From an uncultured Gammaproteobacteria bacterium (GTDB lineage Bacteria > Pseudomonadota > Gammaproteobacteria > Rariloculales > Rariloculaceae): DNA of 33,527 nucleotides. Positions 15,048 through 22,353 of this stretch are shown in pieces. Both the position numbers and the translations under genes were made by a program. Location: contig CAMPKU010000011.1 of the NCBI GenBank assembly GCA_946887385.1, forward strand, positions 1 through 33,527, written 5' to 3'. The notes beneath the pieces were generated by a model. It was not told the DNA's origin, made no database searches, and saw only the letters and a list, made by a program, of their open reading frames with translations. Numbering within the stretch: the first letter of the stretch is position 1; every line of letters begins with the position of its first letter.

Positions 15048-16034
15048 TCAGCGCACCGCTTGGCCGGACGCCGATACCATGGCGACGTGCACCACGAGAT
15101 TGCCTTTCTTGTGCCCGCCCTCCGCATGCCGATGCGCTTCGGCCACCTCGGCCAGTCGATAGCGCCGCTCGATGACCGGCTTGAGCCTTCCCTGCGCCAC
15201 GAGATCCGCGAGTAGCTCGAGCTGTTCACGGCCGCCTCGGGCGACGGTGCCCACAATGTTGCCGCGGCCCGTCAACCGCAGCAGCGGCCCAATGAGCAGC
15301 GAGGCCACCCCGGGTCCGGCGTCGATGAACACGCCGCCGCGCTTCAACGCACGGCGCGCGCGCCGGTAACCGAAACCGCCCACGGTATCCTGCACGATGT
15401 CGTAGACGGGCCCCGCGCTCGTGCAGTCGTCGTGCGTGTAGTCGACGACGCCGTCGGCGCCGATCGACCGCACGAGCTCGAGATTCGCTGTGCTACACAC
15501 TCCCGTGACGCGCGCACCGAAGTGCTTCGCGAGTTGCACGGCGGCCGTGCCCACGCTGCCCGATGCCCCGCGAATGAGCACGTTGTGGCCCGCTTTGATG
15601 CCGGCGAGCGTGAGAAAGCGCAGCGCCGTGAGACCGCCGTACGGAATCGCGGCGGCCTGCTCGAAGCTTACGCGGTCCGGTATGCGCGCGAGCGAGCGCG
15701 CCGGGAAGCACGCGAACTCTGCGTGCGCGCCGTAACGCCAGCTGGCCCCGAACACGCGCTGTCCAAGCTTGAACTCCGTGACGTTCCCGCCCACGGCGTC
15801 AACGGTGCCCGCGAACTCCATGCCGAGCACGTTGATCTTCTTGGGGCGCGCGAAACCGTTCATGAACCAGCCCATCGGCGCCGGACTGGGCCGCCGCATA
15901 CGCCAGTCGGCCGTGCACAGCGTCGAGGCTACGATCCGGACGACGACCTCATCGGCGCCGGGCGTGGGCTTGGCGACCTCTTCGATGCGGACGACGTCGG
16001 GCGGGCCGTAGGCGCGATAGACAGCAGCTTTCAT
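15048..16034 (-). CDS. Medium-chain dehydrogenase, NAD(P)-dependent quinone oxidoreductase type
   Basis: A 328-residue MDR-superfamily enzyme. The N-terminal catalytic domain starts MKAAVYRAYGPPDVV and has GMEFAGTV (71-78). The nucleotide-binding fold has GASGSVG (156-162) followed by AAVQLAK. The four-cysteine structural zinc site of alcohol dehydrogenases is missing, and Cys40 is the only Cys near the catalytic position, so a zinc-free quinone- or enone-reductase activity is more likely than alcohol oxidation. The ATG at 16032-16034 is chosen by homology; the open frame extends 30 codons upstream but crosses a good promoter. No ribosome site is visible, in line with a leaderless transcript. 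It is transcribed alone. Confidence 0.93.
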   Translation of the reverse strand: MKAAVYRAYGPPDVVRIEEVAKPTPGADEVVVRIVASTLCTADWRMRRPSPAPMGWFMNGFARPKKINVLGMEFAGTVDAVGGNVTEFKLGQRVFGASWRYGAHAEFACFPARSLARIPDRVSFEQAAAIPYGGLTALRFLTLAGIKAGHNVLIRGASGSVGTAAVQLAKHFGARVTGVCSTANLELVRSIGADGVVDYTHDDCTSAGPVYDIVQDTVGGFGYRRARRALKRGGVFIDAGPGVASLLIGPLLRLTGRGNIVGTVARGGREQLELLADLVAQGRLKPVIERRYRLAEVAEAHRHAEGGHKKGNLVVHVAMVSASGQAVR

Positions 16035-16040
16035 GGGTGC

Positions 16041-16069
16041 TGCATACCGGCCCCGCGCCGCTACGTCAA
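16041..16069 (-). promoter_or_regulatory. Near-consensus promoter, apparently leaderless
   Basis: On the minus strand TTGACG (16069-16064) is followed by a 17-base spacer and TATGCA (16046-16041). The ATG starts six bases after the -10 box, so transcription would begin at or within a base of the start codon. It is the best sigma-70-type promoter I can see in the window. Confidence 0.6.
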
Positions 16070-16116
16070 CGCGTGAGTTGTTGATTGCAACCCAAACAAC
16101 GACTTGCGTCGCATTT

Positions 16117-16194
16117 CTAAGCAAACACTCCAGCGGGCACGATCAACAGCAAGGCAGCCAGCGAGAACACGCGAATGCAGCGGTGCAGGGTCAT
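16117..16194 (-). CDS. Possible 25-residue secreted or membrane peptide
   Basis: A short frame encodes MTLHRCIRVFSLAALLLIVP followed by AGVFA and a stop. It looks like a complete signal peptide or a single membrane helix: two basic residues, a leucine-rich core and an AGVFA end resembling a signal-peptidase site. GAGGGG lies about six bases upstream, a good ribosome site. An in-frame ATG at 16227 would add a charged leader of 11 residues. It could be a small membrane protein or the remnant of a decayed exported protein. It lies on the same strand as the downstream oxidoreductase and the upstream CMD-like gene. Confidence 0.35.
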   Translation of the reverse strand: MTLHRCIRVFSLAALLLIVPAGVFA

Positions 16195-16265
16195 GGGTGC
16201 CCCTCGTTCGTTTTTATTCTTACCCATCGACGCTCGCTCTTAGGCGCGGCGAGCTTGCGCCTATG

Positions 16266-16913
16266 CTACTGCTCCCGGTCGAGCCGCGGCAACAGCGCCG
16301 GCCGCGACGGCGGTTGTTGCTGATTCACGGCGTTCAGCATGATGCCCACGCGCAGGTAGTCGCCCATGATGCCGAGCAGGTCGATCGTGTGCTGGCGGCC
16401 GAAGAGCCGCACCATGTCGGCCCAAAGCTCGCTGCTCACCTGGTTCTCACGCAGCAGCGTGCGGCCGAAGGTGATCAACGCGGCATCCTTCTCGGTGAGG
16501 CCCCCTACGGGCCGATCGTACTTCACTACATCGATGACCGATTGCTCGAGCCCCTGCCGCAAGCCGGCGGGCTCGTGGGCCGACCATTCGTACTGCTGGT
16601 CGATCTCTCGCGCCGCAATCAGCACGGCAAGCTGGAAGAAGCGCGGACCGACCGGGCTGTTCTCGCCGGTCGGAATGCCGAGGCTGCGCTCGCGCGGAAT
16701 GTACACCGTGACGTGCGTGGGGCCCGGGCCCGCCGTAAAGCTCTCGCGCGCCTCGAACAGGCGGCGGGCTTGCTCGTCGAGGTCCTCCGGCGTCACGGGC
16801 GGCAAGCGCGACAATGTGACGGGATGGATATCGGGCGGCAGAGTGGCCGCGCTTTGCGCTTGGCTTGAGAGCGGCAGCGCGGCGAGCAACCAGACACACG
16901 CTCGAATACTCAT
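16266..16913 (-). CDS. Carboxymuconolactone-decarboxylase-like protein, exported
   Basis: A 215-residue protein. The N-terminal signal peptide (MSIRACVWLLAALPLSSQAQ) is followed by a CMD-like helical domain, seen in PRFFQLAVLIAAREIDQQYEWSAHEPAGLRQGL, GLTEKDAALITFGRTLL and LFGRQHTIDLLGIMGDYL. Members of the superfamily include decarboxylases and AhpD-type peroxidases. The CXXC pair that makes AhpD a redox enzyme is absent, so a peroxidase role is unlikely and the activity is unknown. I chose the ATG at 16911-16913 because GGGGAG lies eight bases upstream; a GTG at 16922 leaves no room for it. TATAGA about 45 bases upstream may be the -10. The nearest gene upstream is the divergent hydrolase. 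Confidence 0.88.
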   Translation of the reverse strand: MSIRACVWLLAALPLSSQAQSAATLPPDIHPVTLSRLPPVTPEDLDEQARRLFEARESFTAGPGPTHVTVYIPRERSLGIPTGENSPVGPRFFQLAVLIAAREIDQQYEWSAHEPAGLRQGLEQSVIDVVKYDRPVGGLTEKDAALITFGRTLLRENQVSSELWADMVRLFGRQHTIDLLGIMGDYLRVGIMLNAVNQQQPPSRPALLPRLDREQ

Positions 16914-17096
16914 ACGGCGCACTCCCCAACCCCATCAATGCTCGCTTCCAATCTATACCTTAATGACGCCGCCATCGAGCCGCGCCGGAGCTCCGTTGCT
17001 CGGCCGGCGCCCTTCTGGGGCCTTTGGGCCGCTCTTGCGGCCATCACGGCACTAGGGGACGATGATCCTCAATTCATCTCAACTGGGGACGCCGTC

Positions 17097-18008
17097 ATGT
17101 CGAAAACCTTCCTGGGCTGCGGTTCTGCAGCGCTGTTGACGATTGCCGGAACGGCGTTTGCGCAACCGCCCGGCGTCACGATGGAAATGATCAACACCAC
17201 GCTGCCCCTCGAAGGCGCCCCGGCCGCCGTGCCCGGCCCGTACGAGGTCACCTCCGGGCCGGCCGCCCCGGGGCTCATGGCGTTCCGGCCCACGAATCTC
17301 GACGCCTTCCCCACGCGCGACACGCTGCCTGTGCTCGTCTGGGGCAACGGCGGTTGTGCCATCGACAGCACGCGCTACGGCGACTTTCTGTCGACGATCG
17401 CCTCGCACGGCTTTCTCGTGCTCGGCACGGCCGCGCAGGAAGGCGCGGAGCGCCGGCAAGCCACGGCCGACGATCTGCTCGCCGGCATCGATTGGGCATT
17501 CGCCGAAAATGCGCGCGCGGGCTCGCCGCTGAACGGCAAGGTCGCCACGGACCAGGTCGCCGCGATGGGTCAGTCGTGCGGCGGCTTCCTGTCGGTGAGC
17601 TTAGGCACGGATCCGCGCGTCGACACGATCGGCGTATTCAACGCCGGCGTGCAGGCGCCGAATCCCGGCGCACCCGCGGGGCGATTCCCGACCACGGACG
17701 CGCTCAAGGATCTGCACGGGCCCGTGCTGCTGATCAACGGCCACGAGCGCGACTTCATGATGGAAGCTTCGGCCTCCACCTATGAAGCGATCACTCACGT
17801 GCCGGTTTTTTACGGCGCGCGCGAGAACGCCGGCCACACGGCCACGGTGTTTCACCCGGGCGGCGGCGAGTACGCGAACGTGGCGGCGAACTGGCTGCGC
17901 TGGACGTTCAAGAAGGACAGCGACGCGGCGAAGATGTTCGTGGGCGACGACTGCTCGCTGTGCACGAACCCCAACTGGGATACGCAATCGAAGGGCTTCG
18001 GCGAATAG
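17097..18008 (+). CDS. Secreted alpha/beta hydrolase
   Basis: A 303-residue exported serine hydrolase. The signal peptide runs to about residue 22 (ending TAFAQ). The oxyanion-hole strand is LPVLVWGNGG (77-86). The nucleophile elbow is GQSCGG with Ser160, and likely acid and base residues are Asp219 (GHERDF) and His247 (AGHTAT). The C-terminal CSLCTNPNW contains Cys286 and Cys289, which may form a disulfide. The fold is like dienelactone hydrolases and chlorophyllase/PET-hydrolase-like esterases, but the substrate cannot be told. The ATG at 17097 is chosen because it begins the signal peptide; GGGGAC lies seven bases upstream. Its stop is 8 bases from the end of the convergent 70-residue gene. 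Confidence 0.92.
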   Translation: MSKTFLGCGSAALLTIAGTAFAQPPGVTMEMINTTLPLEGAPAAVPGPYEVTSGPAAPGLMAFRPTNLDAFPTRDTLPVLVWGNGGCAIDSTRYGDFLSTIASHGFLVLGTAAQEGAERRQATADDLLAGIDWAFAENARAGSPLNGKVATDQVAAMGQSCGGFLSVSLGTDPRVDTIGVFNAGVQAPNPGAPAGRFPTTDALKDLHGPVLLINGHERDFMMEASASTYEAITHVPVFYGARENAGHTATVFHPGGGEYANVAANWLRWTFKKDSDAAKMFVGDDCSLCTNPNWDTQSKGFGE

Positions 18009-18016
18009 CGTAACGG

Positions 18017-18229
18017 CTACGCGCGCCGCGCGCCGAGCCGCGCCAGCATCTGCGACAAGTCCTCGGGGCTGATGTAGAAGTGCTCGCAGACGCGGCCCCA
18101 GAGCATCGCGGTGGGCACGTTGCGGCCGCCCCGCTCCTTCTGCGTCTCGTGCAGCACATACAGCACGATGCGCTCTTCGCGCGTCAAACCGTCGCGAACG
18201 TCGGGCAGCACGTCTTCGATGGCTTTCAT
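18017..18229 (-). CDS. 70-residue protein coupled to the DUF5916 gene
   Basis: A small cytosolic protein starting MKAIEDVLPDVRDGLTREER and ending MLARLGARRA. It is predicted to form three helices (LTREERIVLYVLHETQ, TAMLWGRVCEHF, SPEDLSQMLARLGA), an arrangement reminiscent of a small winged-helix or helix-turn-helix protein, but no family is recognised. Its ATG lies 5 bases after the stop of the upstream DUF5916 gene, so the two are almost certainly translated together. The composition is normal protein-like, whereas the longer frame that contains it is antisense-like over the DUF5916 gene. A role in regulating or assembling the barrel protein is only a guess. Confidence 0.75.
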   Translation of the reverse strand: MKAIEDVLPDVRDGLTREERIVLYVLHETQKERGGRNVPTAMLWGRVCEHFYISPEDLSQMLARLGARRA

Positions 18230-18234
18230 GCTGG

Positions 18235-20550
18235 TCAGAAACGGAACGTGTAGTTCACCTTGGCCGTTGCGTCGGAGAACGACGAGTGGAAGCTGTTGTC
18301 CTCGTCGATGTCCTCCACGTTGTGGTTGATGACGAAGTACACCTCGCGCCCGGCCTCCGGAATCCAGTGCAGCCGCATGTTGATGCCGGCCACTTCGCTC
18401 ACGTTGTCGTACTGAATGAGGTTCACCCAGGATAACGTCGGCGAGAACGCGATGTCGAACCCCGCGCGCACGAGCCTGATCTCGAACGAGCCGTTCGGCA
18501 CCGGCAGATCTACGTCGTTGTGCTCGTAGCTCAAGCTGCCGCGAAAGCGCGCCGACGGCCGCCACGTGAGCTCGAGAAACCGATCCGAACGCTCGCCGCC
18601 GTAGAACTTGCCGTCGGGGTACTCGACGATGCGCGTGAACGCGGCGAACTTGCGGTGATTGCCCGTGCCGGCCTGAATGCCGCGCGTGTCGGAATCGTAG
18701 CTGCCGGGCAGCACTGTCACGCCGGGATGGATCTGGAACGGCTCGATGAGCCGCTCGGTGAAGTCGCTGAGCGCGAGCATGATCGAATCGCCGCTGCGAT
18801 TCGTGAGCGTGAACGGCCGAAAGAAAAACGCCTCGGTCTTGAGCCCGCCGCCGCCGAGATAGTCGACGCGCTGATAGTCGAAGTTCAGCAGCCACGACTC
18901 CAGATTCCCTACGCTCGGCCGCAGCATGTAGCCCACGTTGAAAAACGTGTCGCTCACGCCAGCGCTGTCGATGAAGCCCAAGCCCGGATTGAACGCCTGC
19001 TCGTACTCTCGGTATTGCACGATGCCGCGAAAACCCTGCGACGTGGGAAACCGCAAGCTCATGCCGTAGGCTGCGTCGTTGCCGTCGCGGCCCTGCGTGT
19101 CGCTTTGCTGGAAGAACACGTCCGCTTCGAGCGAGCGCCCGCCCGGCAAGCGCGTGTTGCGGTACTGGAAGTCGGCACCGGCGAGCGAGTTGTCGAGCGC
19201 GGACGTCGGGCTGCCGTTCGTCATGATGACGCCCACGTTCGACTCGCCGAGCACGCCGACTTTGGCGCGTGCCACCGACAGCGTGTCCGCCGGAATGAGG
19301 CAGCGCGATCGTGCCGGCGCGGCTGGATCCGCCGGCAGCGCCGTGCACGCCGCGGCTTCGGGCTCGCGCCCGATCGGCACCGTGACGAAGTGCTCGTCCT
19401 GATGAATCGAGAGCGCCCCGAGCTCCCATTCGCCGACGCGGCCCGACACCTTGCCGCCGTACTCAAGATCGACCACCTCGCCGCCCGTGCTGAGCCCGAT
19501 GCGCCGCGAGAAGAACGGCCGGCCGTTTTGCGCCAGCGTGTTGAGACCGGGAATCGACGACTGGCGCTGGCCGCCGATGCCGCCGAACTCGAAGATGTCG
19601 GCCTCGCGCAGAAAGAAGTCCCGCTTCTCGGGAAAGAACAGCCCCAGCCGCGTGAGATTGACCTGGCGGTCGTCCACCTCGGTGGCCGAGAAATCGGTGT
19701 TGATCGTGAGTGAGGCGTTCAACTGCGGCGTGATGCGGTATGCAAGGTCGAGCGACGGCTCCGTGTCGGAGCCCGCCTCGCCCGTCAAGAAATTCTTGCG
19801 ATCGCTCACGGCGAGCGACGGCACCACCTCGAGCCCGATGCCCTGCTTGAGTCCCTCGAACCCGATCGCGAGCCCCGACACCGCGGGGTTATAGGCGCGG
19901 TTGCGCGACACCCAGGCGATGATTTCGTTCTTGCGCATCACGGTGCGCGAGAAGTTGAGCCCCCACGTGTCCGTCGTCGGGTCGAACGAGATCGACTTGT
20001 ACGGAATCTCGATCTCCGCCGTCCAGCCGCCTTCGAAACGGCCGGCGGCGGCGTCGTAAATCGAGTCCCAGTCGCCGTAAAATTCGCTCACGTTGCGGTA
20101 GAGGCCGTCGGCGCGCACGCCGTTCGGATTCAGGCCGAAGAAATAACCGCTGCGCCGATCGTTGAACGGATCGATCGTCACGTAGAAGCGGTCGTCCTGA
20201 CCGATGTTGTCGTTCTGGCGCATGTTGCGCGCCGTGATCTCGGAGGGATCCGTGTCGTAGAGCCGCGCCGCAACGTACAGCGCGTCGTCGTCGTAGAGGA
20301 TCAACACTTCCGTGCGCTCGTCGGGCACGGCGTACTCCACGGGCGTAACCTGATGCAGGTCGTCGACCACGGCAGCGGCGGCCCACACCGCGTCGCTCAA
20401 GTCGCCGTCGATGACGGGCGGCGCGTTGGTCCGCACCACGCGCACGGTCTTCTGCCCCGGATCCTGCAGCACGGTGTTGCTCTGCGCCGCGGCGGAAACG
20501 GCGACGAGGCAGAGCATGGCCACGCAGATCGACTGCTGGAGAGAAATCAT
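18235..20550 (-). CDS. DUF5916 outer-membrane protein with CBM9-like domain
   Basis: A 771-residue exported protein. After a signal peptide (MISLQQSICVAMLCLVAVSA) comes a carbohydrate-binding-family-9-like domain at about 33-215: APPVIDGDLSDAVW is the usual opening, and VLILYDDDALYVAARLYD and WTAEIEIPYKSISF follow. The rest is DUF5916, rich in alternating beta strands, with FFPEKRDFFLREADIFEFG as a family hallmark. It ends in KVNYTFRF, a C-terminal Phe typical of outer-membrane barrels. Proteins of this type are widespread in soil and marine Gram-negatives and may take up or bind glycans or other large substrates, but no function is proven. The ATG at 20548-20550 is chosen because it starts the signal peptide. 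A small 70-residue gene follows after 5 bases. Confidence 0.93.
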   Translation of the reverse strand: MISLQQSICVAMLCLVAVSAAAQSNTVLQDPGQKTVRVVRTNAPPVIDGDLSDAVWAAAAVVDDLHQVTPVEYAVPDERTEVLILYDDDALYVAARLYDTDPSEITARNMRQNDNIGQDDRFYVTIDPFNDRRSGYFFGLNPNGVRADGLYRNVSEFYGDWDSIYDAAAGRFEGGWTAEIEIPYKSISFDPTTDTWGLNFSRTVMRKNEIIAWVSRNRAYNPAVSGLAIGFEGLKQGIGLEVVPSLAVSDRKNFLTGEAGSDTEPSLDLAYRITPQLNASLTINTDFSATEVDDRQVNLTRLGLFFPEKRDFFLREADIFEFGGIGGQRQSSIPGLNTLAQNGRPFFSRRIGLSTGGEVVDLEYGGKVSGRVGEWELGALSIHQDEHFVTVPIGREPEAAACTALPADPAAPARSRCLIPADTLSVARAKVGVLGESNVGVIMTNGSPTSALDNSLAGADFQYRNTRLPGGRSLEADVFFQQSDTQGRDGNDAAYGMSLRFPTSQGFRGIVQYREYEQAFNPGLGFIDSAGVSDTFFNVGYMLRPSVGNLESWLLNFDYQRVDYLGGGGLKTEAFFFRPFTLTNRSGDSIMLALSDFTERLIEPFQIHPGVTVLPGSYDSDTRGIQAGTGNHRKFAAFTRIVEYPDGKFYGGERSDRFLELTWRPSARFRGSLSYEHNDVDLPVPNGSFEIRLVRAGFDIAFSPTLSWVNLIQYDNVSEVAGINMRLHWIPEAGREVYFVINHNVEDIDEDNSFHSSFSDATAKVNYTFRF

Positions 20551-20779
20551 CAGGGCTCGCGATACGTCACGGCGGACCGCCCGACGGGGGCGCCACCATA
20601 GCAAATTAATCGCGCCGGATGCGGGGCCTTCCGCTGCTAGGTTCGTGCCTACCTCGAATCGTCCGGGACGCTATCCGTCCGCTGGGTCGATTACTATCAT
20701 GTTCGACGAATTTCGAGCAAACCGCAGCGGCGGCCGCGATAATCGAGTGTCGCGCGCCGTGACCACTCGGGGGAAACCA

Positions 20780-21865
20780 ATGAAATCAGCGTTCGCTTTC
20801 GCCGTACTCGTGGGCTGCACGGCCGCAGCCGCTTCAGCACAAAGCCCGTCATCGGCATTCGACCGCGGCACCGGCCTGCAAGCTTGGCAAAACCCGGGCC
20901 TCGACGCGGCCCTAGCGCAATGCACGACTCGCCCGAACGTGCGCAGCCTCGAGAGCGTCAGGCGTTCGCCGGGCGACACGGCAGAGCCGCCCGAGCCGGC
21001 CGCGCCCGCGCCCACCACTGCCATCCCCGGAGTCATCGCCGCGGGCCAGACGTGGAAAGTGGTTTGGCACTGGCAAGGTAACAACGCCGACGGCCCGATC
21101 GCCGCCGACGACGGCAAGCTGCTGTTCGCGAACAACGACGCGAGCAACGTCATGGAGATGGACCCGGCGACGGGCTTGGCGCGCATCGTTCACGACGACG
21201 TGAACACCGGCGGAGGCGTATCGCGCAGCAAGAACGGCGCGCTGTTCGTGCTGTCGCGCGGCCTTGGCGCCGGCGTGATTCAGCTCGAGCCGCAGCGCAA
21301 GATGTTCGCGAACATGTTTCGCGGCGAGCCGCTCGATTGCGTGGGCGGAACGCCGAACGACTTGACCGCCGACGCACGCGGCGGCGTCTACATCTCGGTG
21401 TCGGGTGTGGGCGTGTTCTACGCGAACCCGCAAGGGGTGATCGCGCAGTACGGCAACGAGGTCACCGGCGCCAACGGCATCATCTTGAGCCCCGACGAGC
21501 GCACGCTGTACGTCACGAACGGCCCCGTCGTCGTTGCGTTCGACGTGCAGAGCGACGGCTCGCTCACGAACCAGCGCGAGTTCGGCCGCTTGCAGGGCGG
21601 CACGGGCGGCGACGGCTCGGCCGTGGATTCGGAGGGGCGTCTCTACGTTGCCACCGGGCGCTCGATCGACGTGTTCTCGCCGAGCGGCGAGTTCTTGGGC
21701 ACCATCCCCGCGCCGCAAGGAACGCACGGCACGGCATTTGGCGGCGCCGACAAGAAAACGCTCTTCGGCATCGTGTTCTACGGCGGCTGGGGCACGCCGA
21801 GCGCGCGCAACCGCGTCATCGCGATCCCGACGATCGCCCAGGGCTACACGGGCCGCGCGAAGTAG
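20780..21865 (+). CDS. Exported SMP-30/gluconolactonase-like beta-propeller protein
   Basis: A 361-residue protein with a signal peptide (residues 1-20, ending ASA) and a six-bladed propeller of the SMP-30/gluconolactonase/LRE family. Known members hydrolyse sugar lactones or similar esters with a bound divalent metal. Candidate metal ligands are Asn193 (TPNDLTAD), Asn232 (GANGIILSPDE) and Asp278 (GDGSAVD), in the order seen in the family. A proline- and alanine-rich linker at about 65-82 separates an N-terminal extension from the propeller. GGGGGAA (20769-20775) lies four bases before the ATG; the frame extends far upstream but without homology. It is divergent from the DUF5916 gene, and 229 bases between them hold both promoters. 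The substrate is unknown. Confidence 0.92.
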   Translation: MKSAFAFAVLVGCTAAAASAQSPSSAFDRGTGLQAWQNPGLDAALAQCTTRPNVRSLESVRRSPGDTAEPPEPAAPAPTTAIPGVIAAGQTWKVVWHWQGNNADGPIAADDGKLLFANNDASNVMEMDPATGLARIVHDDVNTGGGVSRSKNGALFVLSRGLGAGVIQLEPQRKMFANMFRGEPLDCVGGTPNDLTADARGGVYISVSGVGVFYANPQGVIAQYGNEVTGANGIILSPDERTLYVTNGPVVVAFDVQSDGSLTNQREFGRLQGGTGGDGSAVDSEGRLYVATGRSIDVFSPSGEFLGTIPAPQGTHGTAFGGADKKTLFGIVFYGGWGTPSARNRVIAIPTIAQGYTGRAK

Positions 21866-21913
21866 GCAGAGGGCTTCGCTGCCGTCGGGCACGCGCAGCG
21901 CGCGGTGGGCCTG

Positions 21914-22186
21914 TCAGCGCCGCACGAACTTGTTGAACGTGCTCGGCTCGCCGCTGGCTTTGCGGTCCTGATAAAGGAACGCAAGCTCCTCCTCGTCGAA
22001 CTTCGCGAAGAACTCGTCCCACGAGATCGCTTCGAGAGAATCTTCGTCGCCGCCGGGGAAGTCGATGCGCAGCAGACCGGGGTCGCCGTCGTTGCCGGTG
22101 CGCTTGACGTGGGCAGGCCGGCCGTTGCGCTCTTCAACCCAACGGCGGATCTCGTCGTGGTCGATTGTGCGTTGCGAATCGCTCAT
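21914..22186 (-). CDS. Small conserved acidic protein
   Basis: A 90-residue acidic protein. The core TIDHDEIRRWVEERNGRPA, LRIDFPGGDEDSLEAISWDE and FFAKFDEEELAFLYQD resembles a conserved family of about 90 residues found in cyanobacteria and proteobacteria. I recall it being labelled 1,4-alpha-glucan branching enzyme in databases; the protein is far too small for that, so the label should not be carried over. The function is unknown. AAGGAG lies six bases before the ATG (22184-22186), which decides the start against the longer open frame. A strong hairpin between it and the upstream metallo-hydrolase gene suggests it has its own transcript. Confidence 0.85.
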   Translation of the reverse strand: MSDSQRTIDHDEIRRWVEERNGRPAHVKRTGNDGDPGLLRIDFPGGDEDSLEAISWDEFFAKFDEEELAFLYQDRKASGEPSTFNKFVRR

Positions 22187-22305
22187 GACGTACTCCTTCC
22201 ATGGTCGTCGCGAACGTACAGCAAGTTGTGTGCCACGCGCGGTCGCACGCGACACGGCGCCGGTTCGGTACCCGCGCGTAAAGGCCGAGATCGGGAGAAC
22301 CCGCC

Positions 22306-22334
22306 CGGCTCGGCGGCATGGAGCCGCCGAGCCG
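22306..22334 (-). terminator. Strong GC hairpin after the metallo-hydrolase gene
   Basis: The arms CGGCTCGGCGGC (22306-22317) and GCCGCCGAGCCG (22323-22334) form a perfect 12-pair stem with a five-base loop. It begins 20 bases beyond the stop at 22354. No T-run follows on the minus strand, so it may be a terminator of the weaker kind or a transcript-end stabiliser. Confidence 0.55.
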
Positions 22335-22353
22335 AGGCGAAGGTGAAGAAGCG

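Noticed and set aside
16232..16254. 6-pair inverted repeat GCTCGC/GCGAGC after the CMD-like gene
   Set aside because: Short stem, 11-base loop and no T-run; too weak to call a terminator.
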